Of a stretch of DNA of 64,000 bases, positions 29,152 to 37,715 are shown piece after piece (position 1 is the stretch's first letter; each line of letters begins with the position of its first letter). The notes beneath the pieces are model-generated. The model made no database searches and was not told the DNA's origin. It saw only the letters and a list, made by a program, of their open reading frames with translations. The position numbers were made by a program, and so were the translations under genes. Source of the stretch: Ruegeria lacuscaerulensis (GTDB lineage Bacteria > Pseudomonadota > Alphaproteobacteria > Rhodobacterales > Rhodobacteraceae); NCBI RefSeq assembly GCF_013034685.1, contig NZ_WQGO01000002.1, forward strand, positions 186,001 to 250,000. Direction: 5' to 3'.

Positions 29152-30405
29152 TCAGTAAATGGGGTGTTGTGCGCACAGGGCGCGGACCTGATCGCGGGTC
29201 CGTGTTTCAACGGTCGCATCGCCTTCGGGCGCCCGGACCAGCGCGTCCAGGACATCGCCAATCAAGTGGCCGATCTGGCGGAATTCATCCGGCCCGAACC
29301 CACGGCTGCAACCGGCGGCAGTGCCCAAACGGATACCGCTGGTCACAGTTGGTTTTTCCGGGTCTCCGGGAACGCTGTTCTTGTTGCAGGTAAAACCTGC
29401 ACGCTCCAACGCGGCTTCGGCGTCTTTCCCTTTCACCCCAATGGGGCGCAGATCGACCAGCATTAGGTGATTGTCCGTACCACCGGAAACGATGTCGCAA
29501 CCGCGCGCCATCATCACTTCGGCCAGGGCCGAGGCGCTGTCGACAACCCGTTGCATATAGGTTGAGAATTCAGGTTTTAGTGCTTCGCCAAACGCGACGG
29601 CCTTGCCTGCGATCACGTGCATCAAAGGGCCTCCCTGAAGGCCCGGAAACACCGCCGAGTCCAGCTTTTTGGCCAGCGCCGCATCATTGGTCAGGATGAT
29701 GCCACCGCGCGGACCACGCAGCGTCTTATGCGTAGTTGACGTCACCACATGGGCATGACCGACCGGCGAAGGGTGCAAGCCCGTTGCCACAAGCCCTGCA
29801 ATGTGTGCCATATCGGCCAGCAACCAGGCCCCGACCTCGTCCGCGATCTGGCGGAACTGGGCGAAATCAATTGTCCGGGAATAGGCGGACGCACCTGCGA
29901 TGATCAGTTTGGGTTTCTCGGCCCGCGCCAAAGACGCCGCCTGATCATAGTCAATCAACCCCGCATCGGTCAGTCCGTACTGTACTGGCCGGAACCACTT
30001 GCCCGATTGCGCGGGTTTTGCACCATGAGTCAGATGGCCGCCAGCGTCCAACGACATTCCAAGGATCGTGTCACCTGGGCTGAGCAAAGCCAATTTGACA
30101 GCCCCGTTTGCCTGAGCACCCGAATGCGGCTGCACATTGGCAAATTCGCAACCAAAAAGCTGTTTCAGCCGCTCGATTGCCTCGGCTTCAACCTCATCCA
30201 CAAATTCGCACCCGCCATAATAGCGACGACCCGGATAGCCTTCGGCGTATTTGTTGGTCAGCACGGAACCTTGGGCCTCAATCACAGCCTGAGAGACGAT
30301 GTTCTCTGACGCGATCAATTCAATTTGCTCAGCCTGCCGCTGGCTTTCGCGTGCGATCGACGCAGCGATAACCGGGTCTGCTGTATTGAGCGAAGTTTTG
30401 AACAT
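29152..30405 (-). CDS. glyA: Serine hydroxymethyltransferase
   Basis: A 417-residue PLP enzyme interconverting serine and glycine with tetrahydrofolate. The PLP lysine is K227 in [15 protein letters not shown]. The N-terminal [25 protein letters not shown] and the [15 protein letters not shown] segments are diagnostic. As the first gene of the operon it can use the methylene-tetrahydrofolate made by the glycine cleavage system to form serine, so two glycines give one serine. Its promoter region contains a long dyad (30436-30472). Confidence 0.96.
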   Translation of the reverse strand: MFKTSLNTADPVIAASIARESQRQAEQIELIASENIVSQAVIEAQGSVLTNKYAEGYPGRRYYGGCEFVDEVEAEAIERLKQLFGCEFANVQPHSGAQANGAVKLALLSPGDTILGMSLDAGGHLTHGAKPAQSGKWFRPVQYGLTDAGLIDYDQAASLARAEKPKLIIAGASAYSRTIDFAQFRQIADEVGAWLLADMAHIAGLVATGLHPSPVGHAHVVTSTTHKTLRGPRGGIILTNDAALAKKLDSAVFPGLQGGPLMHVIAGKAVAFGEALKPEFSTYMQRVVDSASALAEVMMARGCDIVSGGTDNHLMLVDLRPIGVKGKDAEAALERAGFTCNKNSVPGDPEKPTVTSGIRLGTAAGCSRGFGPDEFRQIGHLIGDVLDALVRAPEGDATVETRTRDQVRALCAQHPIY

Positions 30406-30435
30406 TGTCTCCTCCCGTAGTATCGAATCCCATGT

Positions 30436-30472
30436 AAGAGATTTTGTTTCCTATAGTGGAATTTTATCTCTT
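30436..30472. promoter_or_regulatory. Dyad and promoter region of the glycine operon (XRE operator candidate)
   Basis: The site has nested, nearly concentric arms. AAGAGAT (30436-30442) matches ATCTCTT (30466-30472), and inside them TTCC (30448-30451) faces GGAA (30458-30461). On the - strand a promoter-like TTGCTT, 18 bases, TATAGG overlaps it. It lies 30 bases before glyA and about 80 bases before the divergent XRE-cupin regulator, so it is the best candidate operator for that regulator. This is inferred from symmetry and position. Confidence 0.55.
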
Positions 30473-30550
30473 AAAGCAACATTATTCTCAAAATTGTGAA
30501 GTTGTGCAGCTTGGGAAAACCGGCTAATCTTTGAAAAACAAGGAGAATAC

Positions 30551-31177
30551 ATGTCTGAAGATACCCCCGGCGATGTTTCCAATGCGGAAGAACATGACGA
30601 TGGGGCGGCACTGGGCCGGTCCATTCGGGACGCGCGGCGTGCAAAAGGCTGGACTCTGGAAGAGGCCGGGCGGGCGGCGGGAATCGGGCGCTCGACACTC
30701 TCGAAGATCGAAAACAACCAGACCCGCCCCAGCTTTGACATCGTTCGACGGCTGACTCAGGCGCTGGATATGAGCACGCCGCAGTTATTCCTGCAATCGG
30801 GTCAAACAGGCATTTCGGGTCGGCGCGACTTCACCCCCAAAGGGCAGGGCGAAACACGGGACACCCCCACATATCTGCACGAGCTATTGTGCCCTGAACT
30901 AACCAGCAAACGGATGCTGCCCTATATCGCCACGATCAAGGCCCGCGATGTCTCAGAGTTCGAGAACTGGATCAGACATAGCGGAGAAGAGTTCATGTAC
31001 GTCATCAGTGGCGAATTGATCTTTGTGTCCGAACATTACCGCCCGCTTCCAATGAAAGCCGGAGACTCGCTTTACTACGACAGTGGAATGGGGCACGGCT
31101 GCATCTCGACCAGCAAGGAAGATGCAAAGGTGCTTTGGGTGTCTTTGGAAGGCTCTGCCGCGCAAAATCTCAGATGA
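30551..31177 (+). CDS. XRE family regulator with cupin sensor domain
   Basis: A 208-residue regulator with an N-terminal Cro/C1-type helix-turn-helix (about residues 20-75: LGRSIRDARRAKGWTLEEAGRAAGIGRSTLSKIENNQTRPS) and a C-terminal cupin domain (about 105-205: WIRHSGEEFMYVISGELIFVSEHYRPLPMKAGDSLYYDSGMGHGC). Such proteins often sense amino acids or small metabolites. CAAGGAG precedes the ATG. The gene is divergent from glyA and its operon, so it is the probable glycine-responsive regulator of that operon. The ligand is inferred. Confidence 0.9.
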   Translation: MSEDTPGDVSNAEEHDDGAALGRSIRDARRAKGWTLEEAGRAAGIGRSTLSKIENNQTRPSFDIVRRLTQALDMSTPQLFLQSGQTGISGRRDFTPKGQGETRDTPTYLHELLCPELTSKRMLPYIATIKARDVSEFENWIRHSGEEFMYVISGELIFVSEHYRPLPMKAGDSLYYDSGMGHGCISTSKEDAKVLWVSLEGSAAQNLR

Positions 31178-31199
31178 CGGCGACACAGCCAAAACGCAT

Positions 31200-32222
31200 T
31201 CAATCCCTGTCCGTCAGGCGCCAGATTTCCTGCTGTTCAAAGCCACGAACGGATTTCAGGCCAACACTTTCAATGTCGAACTGATCTTTCAACACCTCGG
31301 CGACTTCGTCCTGAACGGTGATTTGCATCGGTTCCGAAAACTCTTGCAAGCGTGAGGCCAGGTTCACCGCCGGTCCAAAAATATCGTAGACATATTTCTG
31401 GATACCCACGACCGAGCCCACAACCGAACCCGAGGCCAGCCCGATCCGACAGCGCCACTGGTGCGGATGGCTCAGGTTGCGGCGGGTCAGATAGCGGACG
31501 AAACGAATGGCCGTATTGGCGATTGCCTTTGCGTGATCCGGCGTCGGATCCGGCAAACCTGCAACCGTGATATAGGCGTCGCCGATGGTCTTGATACGCT
31601 CGCAACCGAATTGCTCACCGATCCGGTCAAAGGCGCTGTAGATGTCGTTCAACTCGGTGACCGTCACGCTGGGGTCCTGCGAAGCTACCATCTCGGTGAA
31701 ACCAACGAAATCCAGCATCAGGACGGACACTGGATCGTAAAGCTGCGGCGTCACGACCCCAAAGGTCTTGTATTCCTCGTAGACAGACCGCGGCATCAGG
31801 TTCAGCAACAGCTTTTCAACCTGTTCCTTTTCTCGTTTCAGCTCACGCGTATTGCGCTCAACCATCATCGAGTAGGAATCGATCATGGACTCCAGCTCTT
31901 TGATGCGGGTGATGTTCTGACAGACAAGAACCAGCACATCATCATGTGCGACTGTAAAGTCCAGCGCGATCACCAATGTCCGGCGCTTCTTCTTGAAACT
32001 GATTTCCGAGGTGTAGCGTCCGGATTCAAACAAGCTCTTGCGAACCGTCTCAATCTCCAGATCGGGGAATAGCTGCTGCAAATGCGACGATTGAGTTTCG
32101 GTATTGAACCAATCCTCAAACGTATCGTTGCGGAAACCGAACCGAAGTGTTTCGCGATCCAAAAGCGCAACACCCACACCGATGGCACGCAGCAACTGTT
32201 CATTGATGGCTTCGATAGTCAT
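31200..32222 (-). CDS. Class III adenylate cyclase with N-terminal PAS-like domain
   Basis: A 340-residue protein: a PAS-like sensory part (about residues 1-110), a coiled linker (110-145) and a class III nucleotide cyclase domain (about 160-335). Metal-binding aspartates are D171 (LDFVGFT) and D215 (KTIGDAY). K211 and D280 occupy the adenine-specifying positions, and N287/R291 (NLASR) the transition-state positions, so cAMP rather than cGMP is the predicted product. It begins 3 bases after the truncated haemoglobin gene, which suggests that the two work together. No membrane segment is seen. Confidence 0.88.
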   Translation of the reverse strand: MTIEAINEQLLRAIGVGVALLDRETLRFGFRNDTFEDWFNTETQSSHLQQLFPDLEIETVRKSLFESGRYTSEISFKKKRRTLVIALDFTVAHDDVLVLVCQNITRIKELESMIDSYSMMVERNTRELKREKEQVEKLLLNLMPRSVYEEYKTFGVVTPQLYDPVSVLMLDFVGFTEMVASQDPSVTVTELNDIYSAFDRIGEQFGCERIKTIGDAYITVAGLPDPTPDHAKAIANTAIRFVRYLTRRNLSHPHQWRCRIGLASGSVVGSVVGIQKYVYDIFGPAVNLASRLQEFSEPMQITVQDEVAEVLKDQFDIESVGLKSVRGFEQQEIWRLTDRD

Positions 32223-32225
32223 GGT

Positions 32226-32585
32226 TTACCTAACAATCAGAGGACGACGTTTCCCGAATTCTGCCAGGACAACAGCGATATCGTCCTGCGCCACGTTGTG
32301 TTTTTGAAGCGCGCCTTGCAACACGGTTTCCAGCTCATCGAAATGAGCATTCGTGATCTCAAGATGTGAATGCAACTGACGCAGTTGTTTGTCTGTATAA
32401 GAAGCCGGGCCACCCAACAAAGATGCGACAAATTTGGTTTGATGGTCCACCATTTTCGTCATGTCCACATGATCAAAGAACGGGCCGACCTCATCGTTGT
32501 CCAACAGAGTGTCGTAAAAGGAAATCACGATTTTGCTGATTTTTGAAAACCCGCCGTATTTCTCATAAAGTGTGCGCTCAACCAT
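32226..32585 (-). CDS. Truncated haemoglobin, group I (GlbN type)
   Basis: A 119-residue 2-on-2 globin. It begins TLYEKYGGFSKISKIVISFYDTLLDND and has the haem-pocket segment VGPFFDHVDMTKMVDHQTKFVASLLGGP. The proximal histidine region is LRQLHSHLEITNAHFDELETVL. The family binds oxygen and nitric oxide. It sits 3 bases upstream of the cyclase gene on the same strand, so gas binding could be linked to cAMP signalling or to protection. A strong inverted repeat lies upstream, at 32644-32693. Confidence 0.9.
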   Translation of the reverse strand: MVERTLYEKYGGFSKISKIVISFYDTLLDNDEVGPFFDHVDMTKMVDHQTKFVASLLGGPASYTDKQLRQLHSHLEITNAHFDELETVLQGALQKHNVAQDDIAVVLAEFGKRRPLIVR

Positions 32586-32643
32586 TTAAACAAATCCCTA
32601 TCTGAAAATTACTCTTCACCCGTATACCCTGATATGCTCATGC

Positions 32644-32693
32644 GCATTTCTCCAACGTTCCTGAAAAGATGCGTTGAAACGTTGGAGAAATGC
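32644..32693. repeat. 16-bp perfect inverted repeat
   Basis: The arms at 32644-32659 (GCATTTCTCCAACGTT) and 32678-32693 are perfect reverse complements, separated by 18 bases. The repeat lies 9 bases beyond the methyltransferase stop and about 60 bases before the truncated haemoglobin gene. There is no T-run on either side, so it is either a weak or factor-assisted terminator, an RNA-stability hairpin, or an operator. Confidence 0.75.
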
Positions 32694-32702
32694 TGTTTGA
32701 AA

Positions 32703-33533
32703 TCAGCGTCGTACCGCGATGATCTCGGCGTATTCCGACGCGATGCACAACGTGTCATTTGTTGACACATCGAATTCCCGGATCAATGCCATGATATCGT
32801 CGCGCAAAGCGGCTTGCCCTAACGTATCCAGTGCCTCGAACGCTTTCTGCATCGGGCCGTAGAACGTGCGGAAGTATTCCAGAAAATGCTCGGCCGATCT
32901 GTAGCGGAACATAAAGGTTTTGCGCCGGAAAGACGTGATTTCGCACTTGCCTCCAAACGTCTCTTGAACCCAGGTTTCACTGCCCCATTGCGCCGGAGAG
33001 TTCACACCCGCAGGCGGTGGCACATGCTTCCCAATGGTTTTGAACAACTGTCCGATGAAACTGTCCGGTGTCCAGTTTGCCATACCGATCTTGCCACTCG
33101 GACGAACCATGCGCTGAAGCTCGGCCGCGGATTGCTGCTGATTGGGCGTGAACATCACACCAAAGGTTGAAACCACCGCATCAAAAGTCTGATCCCCGAA
33201 AGGCAGGTTCTCGGCGTCGGCAACTTTGTAGGTCACAAACAGACCTTCGGCTTTGGCGCGCTGGCTACTGGCCTGCAGCAGAGTTTCAACATAGTCGGTC
33301 GACGTGACATCGCAAAACCGCCGGGCGAACGCCAGGGTGGCATTGCCATTCCCGGCCGCGACATCCAGAATTTTGGCACCTGGCGTCATAGCCATCGCCT
33401 CGGCAAGCTCTTCTCCGGTGATCTGCAGGGTCACGCCCACTTTGCTGTAGTCGCCAGACCCCCAGGCAACGTTCTGTTTGGCTTTAATAGCCGTAAAGTC
33501 CGGGGTGGCCGTGGTAGATGTTTGAACATTCAT
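32703..33533 (-). CDS. Class I SAM-dependent methyltransferase
   Basis: A 276-residue methyltransferase of the UbiE/Methyltransf_11 type. The SAM-binding motif I is AKILDVAAGNGNATLAFAR, followed by the acidic loop in ADAENLPFGDQTFDAVVSTFGVMF. The substrate is unknown. It is 39 bases downstream of an alpha/beta hydrolase gene on the same strand, probably co-transcribed, and followed by a long inverted repeat. Methyltransferases of this kind with N-terminal KAKQNVAWGSGDYSKVG are common in bacterial genomes without a fixed pathway. Confidence 0.85.
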   Translation of the reverse strand: MNVQTSTTATPDFTAIKAKQNVAWGSGDYSKVGVTLQITGEELAEAMAMTPGAKILDVAAGNGNATLAFARRFCDVTSTDYVETLLQASSQRAKAEGLFVTYKVADAENLPFGDQTFDAVVSTFGVMFTPNQQQSAAELQRMVRPSGKIGMANWTPDSFIGQLFKTIGKHVPPPAGVNSPAQWGSETWVQETFGGKCEITSFRRKTFMFRYRSAEHFLEYFRTFYGPMQKAFEALDTLGQAALRDDIMALIREFDVSTNDTLCIASEYAEIIAVRR

Positions 33534-33572
33534 GATCTCAATCCTTCTTGCTGAATGCTGAATTTATGTGGT

Positions 33573-34415
33573 TCAGGCGGCTTTCCCGCTTGGCCAGCTG
33601 ATGTTCACGGCGGGCCGCTCGGCGCTGGCCACGTGTTCAATGATCCGCGAGTTGACCCATTCCGGCTGGAAGATCGGAGCCATGTGCCCCAGCTCGGGCA
33701 ACAGCGCCATCCGCGCATTGGGCAGCGCCTGCGCGATTTCCACTGCCGCGTGCTGCGCAATCTGCGGTGATTCCAGCCCGGTCATGACCAGAGTCGGCAT
33801 TTCAAGCCTGGACAGTTCGGACAGATCCCAGTCTTCGGCGAAACCATTTTCGAAATCGCGCAGGACCGAGGGCACCATCGCGGCTAAGCGATCTTTGGCC
33901 TGTTCGGGCAGCGCCTCCCAAAATCCATCTTCATTCCAGAAGTTCAGGAAGTGCTGCATCGCACTGGCGGGATCACCCGTGGATACCGCAGTCGAGACCG
34001 TCGCCGACACGTGCTGAATGTCGCGAAACAGCACTTGGCTCAGGTCATTCCCTTGAGCAAGGAAATGAAATATTGCCGGCTCGTAGAGCGTCAGGCTTTT
34101 CACCAGGTCAGGGCGCAGCAGAGCGATCTTGATCGCGATGCCGCCACCGTTGGAATGACCGACCAGATGCACGGGGCGTCCCAGTGCTTCGATCTCGCGC
34201 AGAACAGGTGCTGCCGAAATTGCCGCGCCAGTCTGGGACATGTCAGGTTCAATGGGATCGAGCCCGTAGCCGGGCAAATCAAAGGCATGGAGAGAAAACC
34301 GCCCCGCCAGATCCTTTGCCAACTGACCCCATTGGCCACCATTTGATGCCGAGGAATGCAACGCGACAATCGGTGCGTTGGTTGTTTCGGTAGTGATAAA
34401 AGAAATACTCATCAT
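33573..34415 (-). CDS. Alpha/beta hydrolase
   Basis: A 280-residue alpha/beta-hydrolase fold protein. The nucleophile elbow is GHSNGGG (Ser), the oxyanion region is ALHSSASNGGQW, and the C-terminal catalytic His is probably in LPELGHMAPIFQPEWVN. Start ATG 34415 (MMSISFITTE) is preferred over a TTG further upstream; 34412 is equally possible. The substrate is unknown. It precedes the methyltransferase gene and is divergent from the PAS hybrid kinase gene. Confidence 0.85.
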   Translation of the reverse strand: MMSISFITTETTNAPIVALHSSASNGGQWGQLAKDLAGRFSLHAFDLPGYGLDPIEPDMSQTGAAISAAPVLREIEALGRPVHLVGHSNGGGIAIKIALLRPDLVKSLTLYEPAIFHFLAQGNDLSQVLFRDIQHVSATVSTAVSTGDPASAMQHFLNFWNEDGFWEALPEQAKDRLAAMVPSVLRDFENGFAEDWDLSELSRLEMPTLVMTGLESPQIAQHAAVEIAQALPNARMALLPELGHMAPIFQPEWVNSRIIEHVASAERPAVNISWPSGKAA

Positions 34416-34460
34416 TCTGACCCAATTACAATTTTGATGGATCAAAACTGGGCGTTTTAT

Positions 34461-34637
34461 GTTTCAATGTGATTTCTGAAATCAGCGGTTCGTGTTTCAG
34501 TTGTTGCTCTGTGAAGCCGTTCACACAACGCGCTATCCGGTTCCAAACACGCCATGTTTTCGAACGTCAGTGGCAGGAAAATGCACGCCTTGAAACAATT
34601 GAAACACAGCAGGCCGATTTTGAAATGGCACTGAAAC
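34461..34637. repeat. Repeated TGAAAC/GTTTCA motifs in a divergent promoter region
   Basis: Five copies of TGAAAC or its complement occur in about 180 bases: 34461-34466, 34494-34499, 34591-34596, 34600-34605 and 34632-34637. The 13-base palindrome GATTTCTGAAATC lies at 34471-34483. The region separates the hydrolase gene (-) from the hybrid kinase gene (+). It may bind a regulator, possibly the OmpR-type protein encoded at 36896-37609. Confidence 0.4.
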
Positions 34638-34659
34638 ACTGATATTCTAGACATTCGGA

Positions 34660-36903
34660 ATGAACATGGACTCGTCAACTGATCTTGAAGAAATCGAAAA
34701 GGCGCGGGATCTTCTGCGCGACGCGATCGAGTCCTTGAAAGAGGGGTTTGCCCTCTATGACGACGATCGTCGTCTGGTAATGTTCAACCAACGTTATGCC
34801 GAAATGAACAAAGGGGTTGGCGACCTGCTGGAGCCGGGCCTCGACTGGGAAATCCTGATGCGCGAAACGGCACGGCGCGGCATCTACGCCGACGCCGTCG
34901 GCAATGAACAGCAATGGGTCTCGGACCGGCTGGCCAATGGTATCGATTTCATTCAGGACTTTGAGCTTCTTGAAACGGATGGGCGGACGTTTCTGGTCTC
35001 TGTTCATCCAACGAAGTTCGGCGGTTTCGTCGTCACGCGCGAGGATATCACTGAACGAAAGCAGGCTGAGGTTGAAGAGCGCGATGGGGACCTGCTGATC
35101 CGAAAGGTGCTGGATGCCAGTTCTGCCGTTGTCACAATGGCGCGCATTGGCGATGGACAGATCCTCTATCGCTCGCCAGCGGCGTTGCAGTTGTTCGGCC
35201 CTTCGAAGTCCGCGCGCGAGCATTATCTGAACCCGGAAGAACGCGCAGATTTCATCACTCTGCTTTTGGCCGATGGCCGGGTCGAAGATTACAAGCTGGA
35301 TCTGGTGAACGCCGCGGGCGCGACGTTTCCGGCGTCAATCTCTTCGCAGCTGATCGACTACAAAGGCGAAGAAGTCATAGTCACCAGCATCATCGACCTG
35401 ACCGTGCAAAAAGAAGCCGATGCGCTGATCCGACAGGTCATGGAGGCCTACCCTGCCGCGATCAACATGACTCATGCAGAAACGGGCAAGGTCCTGTTTG
35501 CCACGCCCGAGATCAAAGCACTGTTTGGCGACACCGAAAGCTCCAAATCCTACTATGCCGACCCGGCCGAGCGCGAGCGATACTTGAACGACCTGCGAAA
35601 AGAAGGGGCGCTGAAAGATCGGCGGATGGAGTTCGTTGACGCGCGTGGGCGTAAATTCTGGGCCGCGGATTCGTCTCGCCTTATCGAATTCAATGGCGAG
35701 GAGGTCATCGTTTCGAATACGCGTGACCTTACAGACGAATTGGCCATCGAAGCCGAACTCACAAAACAGCGCGAGATGCTATTCCAGAATGAAAAGATGT
35801 CGGCCCTGGGAGAGCTGCTTGCCGGTGTCGCCCATGAGCTTAACAATCCGCTGTCGGTGGTTGTGGGTCATTCGCTGATGTTGAAGGAAGAGATAACAGA
35901 TCCGGACCTGACAGTCAGAATTGAAAAGATCGGCAACGCCGCGGAACGCTGCGCCAAGATCGTCAAGACATTTCTTGCGATGGCACGGCAGAAACCCAGC
36001 AAGATCGAACCTGTCGATGTGCTCACTTTGATCGAAACTGCTGCCGATGTGGCGGGCTATGGCAGCACCTCGGGTGAGATCAATATTTCTCGCGTTGTTC
36101 CGCAGGATATGCCACCCATTGCAGGGGACGCTGATCAAATCACGCAGGTTATCATCAACCTGATTATCAACGCGGAACAGGCGATGACATCTTCGGGTGT
36201 CGGCGATCGTATCACGTTGTCTGCCGAAACCCGAGCAGACACTAACATGATCGAAATCACGGTCGAGGATAACGGCCCCGGCATCCCCAAAACCATAGCA
36301 CCGCGGATATTCGAGCCCTTCTTCACCACCAAGGAGGTCGGCGATGGCACAGGCATCGGCCTGGCCTTTTGTCACCGCATAATACTGTCCCATGGTGGTC
36401 AGATCAGGCTGGAGCAAACTGGAGGCACTGGCACGTGTTTCCGAATTACCCTGCCAATCGCCTCTGACGAAAGCACCTGTTCGGATGACACAAAAGACTC
36501 CATTCCAGCCGCATCCAGGCATAGGGCCTTAGTAGTGGATGACGAGATCGAAGTCGGGGAATTGAATGCCGAGATCCTGCGACGGGAAGGGTTCGAGGTA
36601 GACTTCGTGTCCTCGGGTGAAGAGGCGCTGAACCGGCTGCAGATATCGTCATACGATATCTTTCTAAGCGATCTGAACATGCCGGGTGTCGATGGTCGTA
36701 AGATTTTTGAAGCGTTGAGAACGCGCTTCCCCAAGATGCTGAAGAAAACCGCCTATATCACCGGTGACACGATGGGCGAAAGCTCTTTGGGTTTACTGAA
36801 GGAATCCGGCCTTCCCTACCTTGAAAAACCCGTATCACCCTCGGAACTCCGGACACTTGTCGGGCAGTTGCTTGCAGACCAGAAGGACTTGTCAGATGAA
36901 TAG
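34660..36903 (+). CDS. Hybrid sensor histidine kinase with PAS domains and receiver
   Basis: A 747-residue soluble hybrid kinase. In order: an N-terminal PAS-like region (about residues 15-130, FALYDDDRRLVMFNQRYAEMN), two further PAS-like repeats (about 145-250 and 255-365), a dimerisation/phosphoacceptor domain with His392 in GVAHELNNP, an ATPase domain (DNGPGIPKTIAPRIFEPFFTTKEVGDGTGIGL), and a C-terminal receiver with Asp671 in FLSDLNMPG. No membrane segments are visible, so it senses a cytoplasmic signal. The downstream response regulator gene overlaps by 8 bases. Start ATG 34660 or 34666. Confidence 0.9.
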   Translation: MNMDSSTDLEEIEKARDLLRDAIESLKEGFALYDDDRRLVMFNQRYAEMNKGVGDLLEPGLDWEILMRETARRGIYADAVGNEQQWVSDRLANGIDFIQDFELLETDGRTFLVSVHPTKFGGFVVTREDITERKQAEVEERDGDLLIRKVLDASSAVVTMARIGDGQILYRSPAALQLFGPSKSAREHYLNPEERADFITLLLADGRVEDYKLDLVNAAGATFPASISSQLIDYKGEEVIVTSIIDLTVQKEADALIRQVMEAYPAAINMTHAETGKVLFATPEIKALFGDTESSKSYYADPAERERYLNDLRKEGALKDRRMEFVDARGRKFWAADSSRLIEFNGEEVIVSNTRDLTDELAIEAELTKQREMLFQNEKMSALGELLAGVAHELNNPLSVVVGHSLMLKEEITDPDLTVRIEKIGNAAERCAKIVKTFLAMARQKPSKIEPVDVLTLIETAADVAGYGSTSGEINISRVVPQDMPPIAGDADQITQVIINLIINAEQAMTSSGVGDRITLSAETRADTNMIEITVEDNGPGIPKTIAPRIFEPFFTTKEVGDGTGIGLAFCHRIILSHGGQIRLEQTGGTGTCFRITLPIASDESTCSDDTKDSIPAASRHRALVVDDEIEVGELNAEILRREGFEVDFVSSGEEALNRLQISSYDIFLSDLNMPGVDGRKIFEALRTRFPKMLKKTAYITGDTMGESSLGLLKESGLPYLEKPVSPSELRTLVGQLLADQKDLSDE

Positions 36904-37609
36904 TCAGCAATGCCACATTCTGGTGTGCGACGATGAAATCGACGTGCGTGAGATGTTGCAGGAATATCTGGGCAAACGCGGGTATCAGGTCTCAACTGCC
37001 TCTGGCGGCGAAGAACTGCGCGCGATTGTTGCAGATGTGCCGGTCGACCTGATGATTATGGATATCAACATGCCCAAAGAGGACGGCTTGTCCATCCTCA
37101 GATCTCTGCGACCAGAAAACACGACGCCGATCATCATGCTGACGGCAGCGGGCGACGTTGTAGACCGGATTATCGGGCTTGAGATGGGCGCAGATGACTA
37201 TCTAGGAAAACCGGTCGATCTTCGCGAACTTGAAGCCCGGATCAAGGCCATTTTACGCCGCGAAGCCCTGACTGACAGACCCGCGGCGGGTTCGACTGAC
37301 GCCGAACAGGCCGCATTCGGACATTATGTACTGGATAAAGAGGCCGCCAAACTTCTGGCCGAAGATGGGTCAGAAGTTCAGTTGACGGCCATGGAATACA
37401 GGTTGCTCAAGGTTTTTGCGGAAAACAAAGGGCGTGTTCTGAACCGTGACCAACTACTTGAACATGCGCATGATCGGTCCTGGGACCCGTTTGATCGCAG
37501 TATCGACATCCGTATTTCCAGGTTGCGCCGAAAACTGGAGACAAACCCCGAAAAGCCCCAGATCATCCGGACCGTACGCGGGATCGGGTATGTCTATGAT
37601 CCCAAATAG
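36896..37609 (+). CDS. OmpR-family response regulator
   Basis: A 237-residue two-domain regulator: a receiver (phosphoacceptor Asp56 in LMIMDINMPKEDG, acidic pair in VCDDEID, Lys in YLGKPVDL) and a C-terminal winged helix (about residues 140-235, LTAMEYRLLKVFAENKGRVLNRDQLLEHAHDRSWDPFDRSIDIRISRLRRKL). ATG 36896 lies inside the end of the hybrid kinase gene, so the two are coupled and should form a phosphorelay pair. The target genes are unknown. Upstream in-frame starts are within the kinase gene and are rejected. Confidence 0.92.
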   Translation: MNSQQCHILVCDDEIDVREMLQEYLGKRGYQVSTASGGEELRAIVADVPVDLMIMDINMPKEDGLSILRSLRPENTTPIIMLTAAGDVVDRIIGLEMGADDYLGKPVDLRELEARIKAILRREALTDRPAAGSTDAEQAAFGHYVLDKEAAKLLAEDGSEVQLTAMEYRLLKVFAENKGRVLNRDQLLEHAHDRSWDPFDRSIDIRISRLRRKLETNPEKPQIIRTVRGIGYVYDPK

Positions 37610-37715
37610 ACTGCGCAGATTTTGACAAAACCTACGGCGAAACCACAGACAACCTTGGAGTCCAAGCGTCTGGCGGGTCACTGCCGTCATTAGGTTCGGC
37701 GCAAGCTCAGTTACC

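Noticed and set aside
30406..30550. Glycine riboswitch before the glycine operon
   Set aside because: The leader of glyA is only about 30 bases from the promoter-like site and shows no tandem aptamer; the gaps inside the operon are also too short.
34457..34678. 73-codon - strand frame upstream of the hydrolase gene
   Set aside because: No domain and it covers the repeat-rich promoter region and the kinase start.
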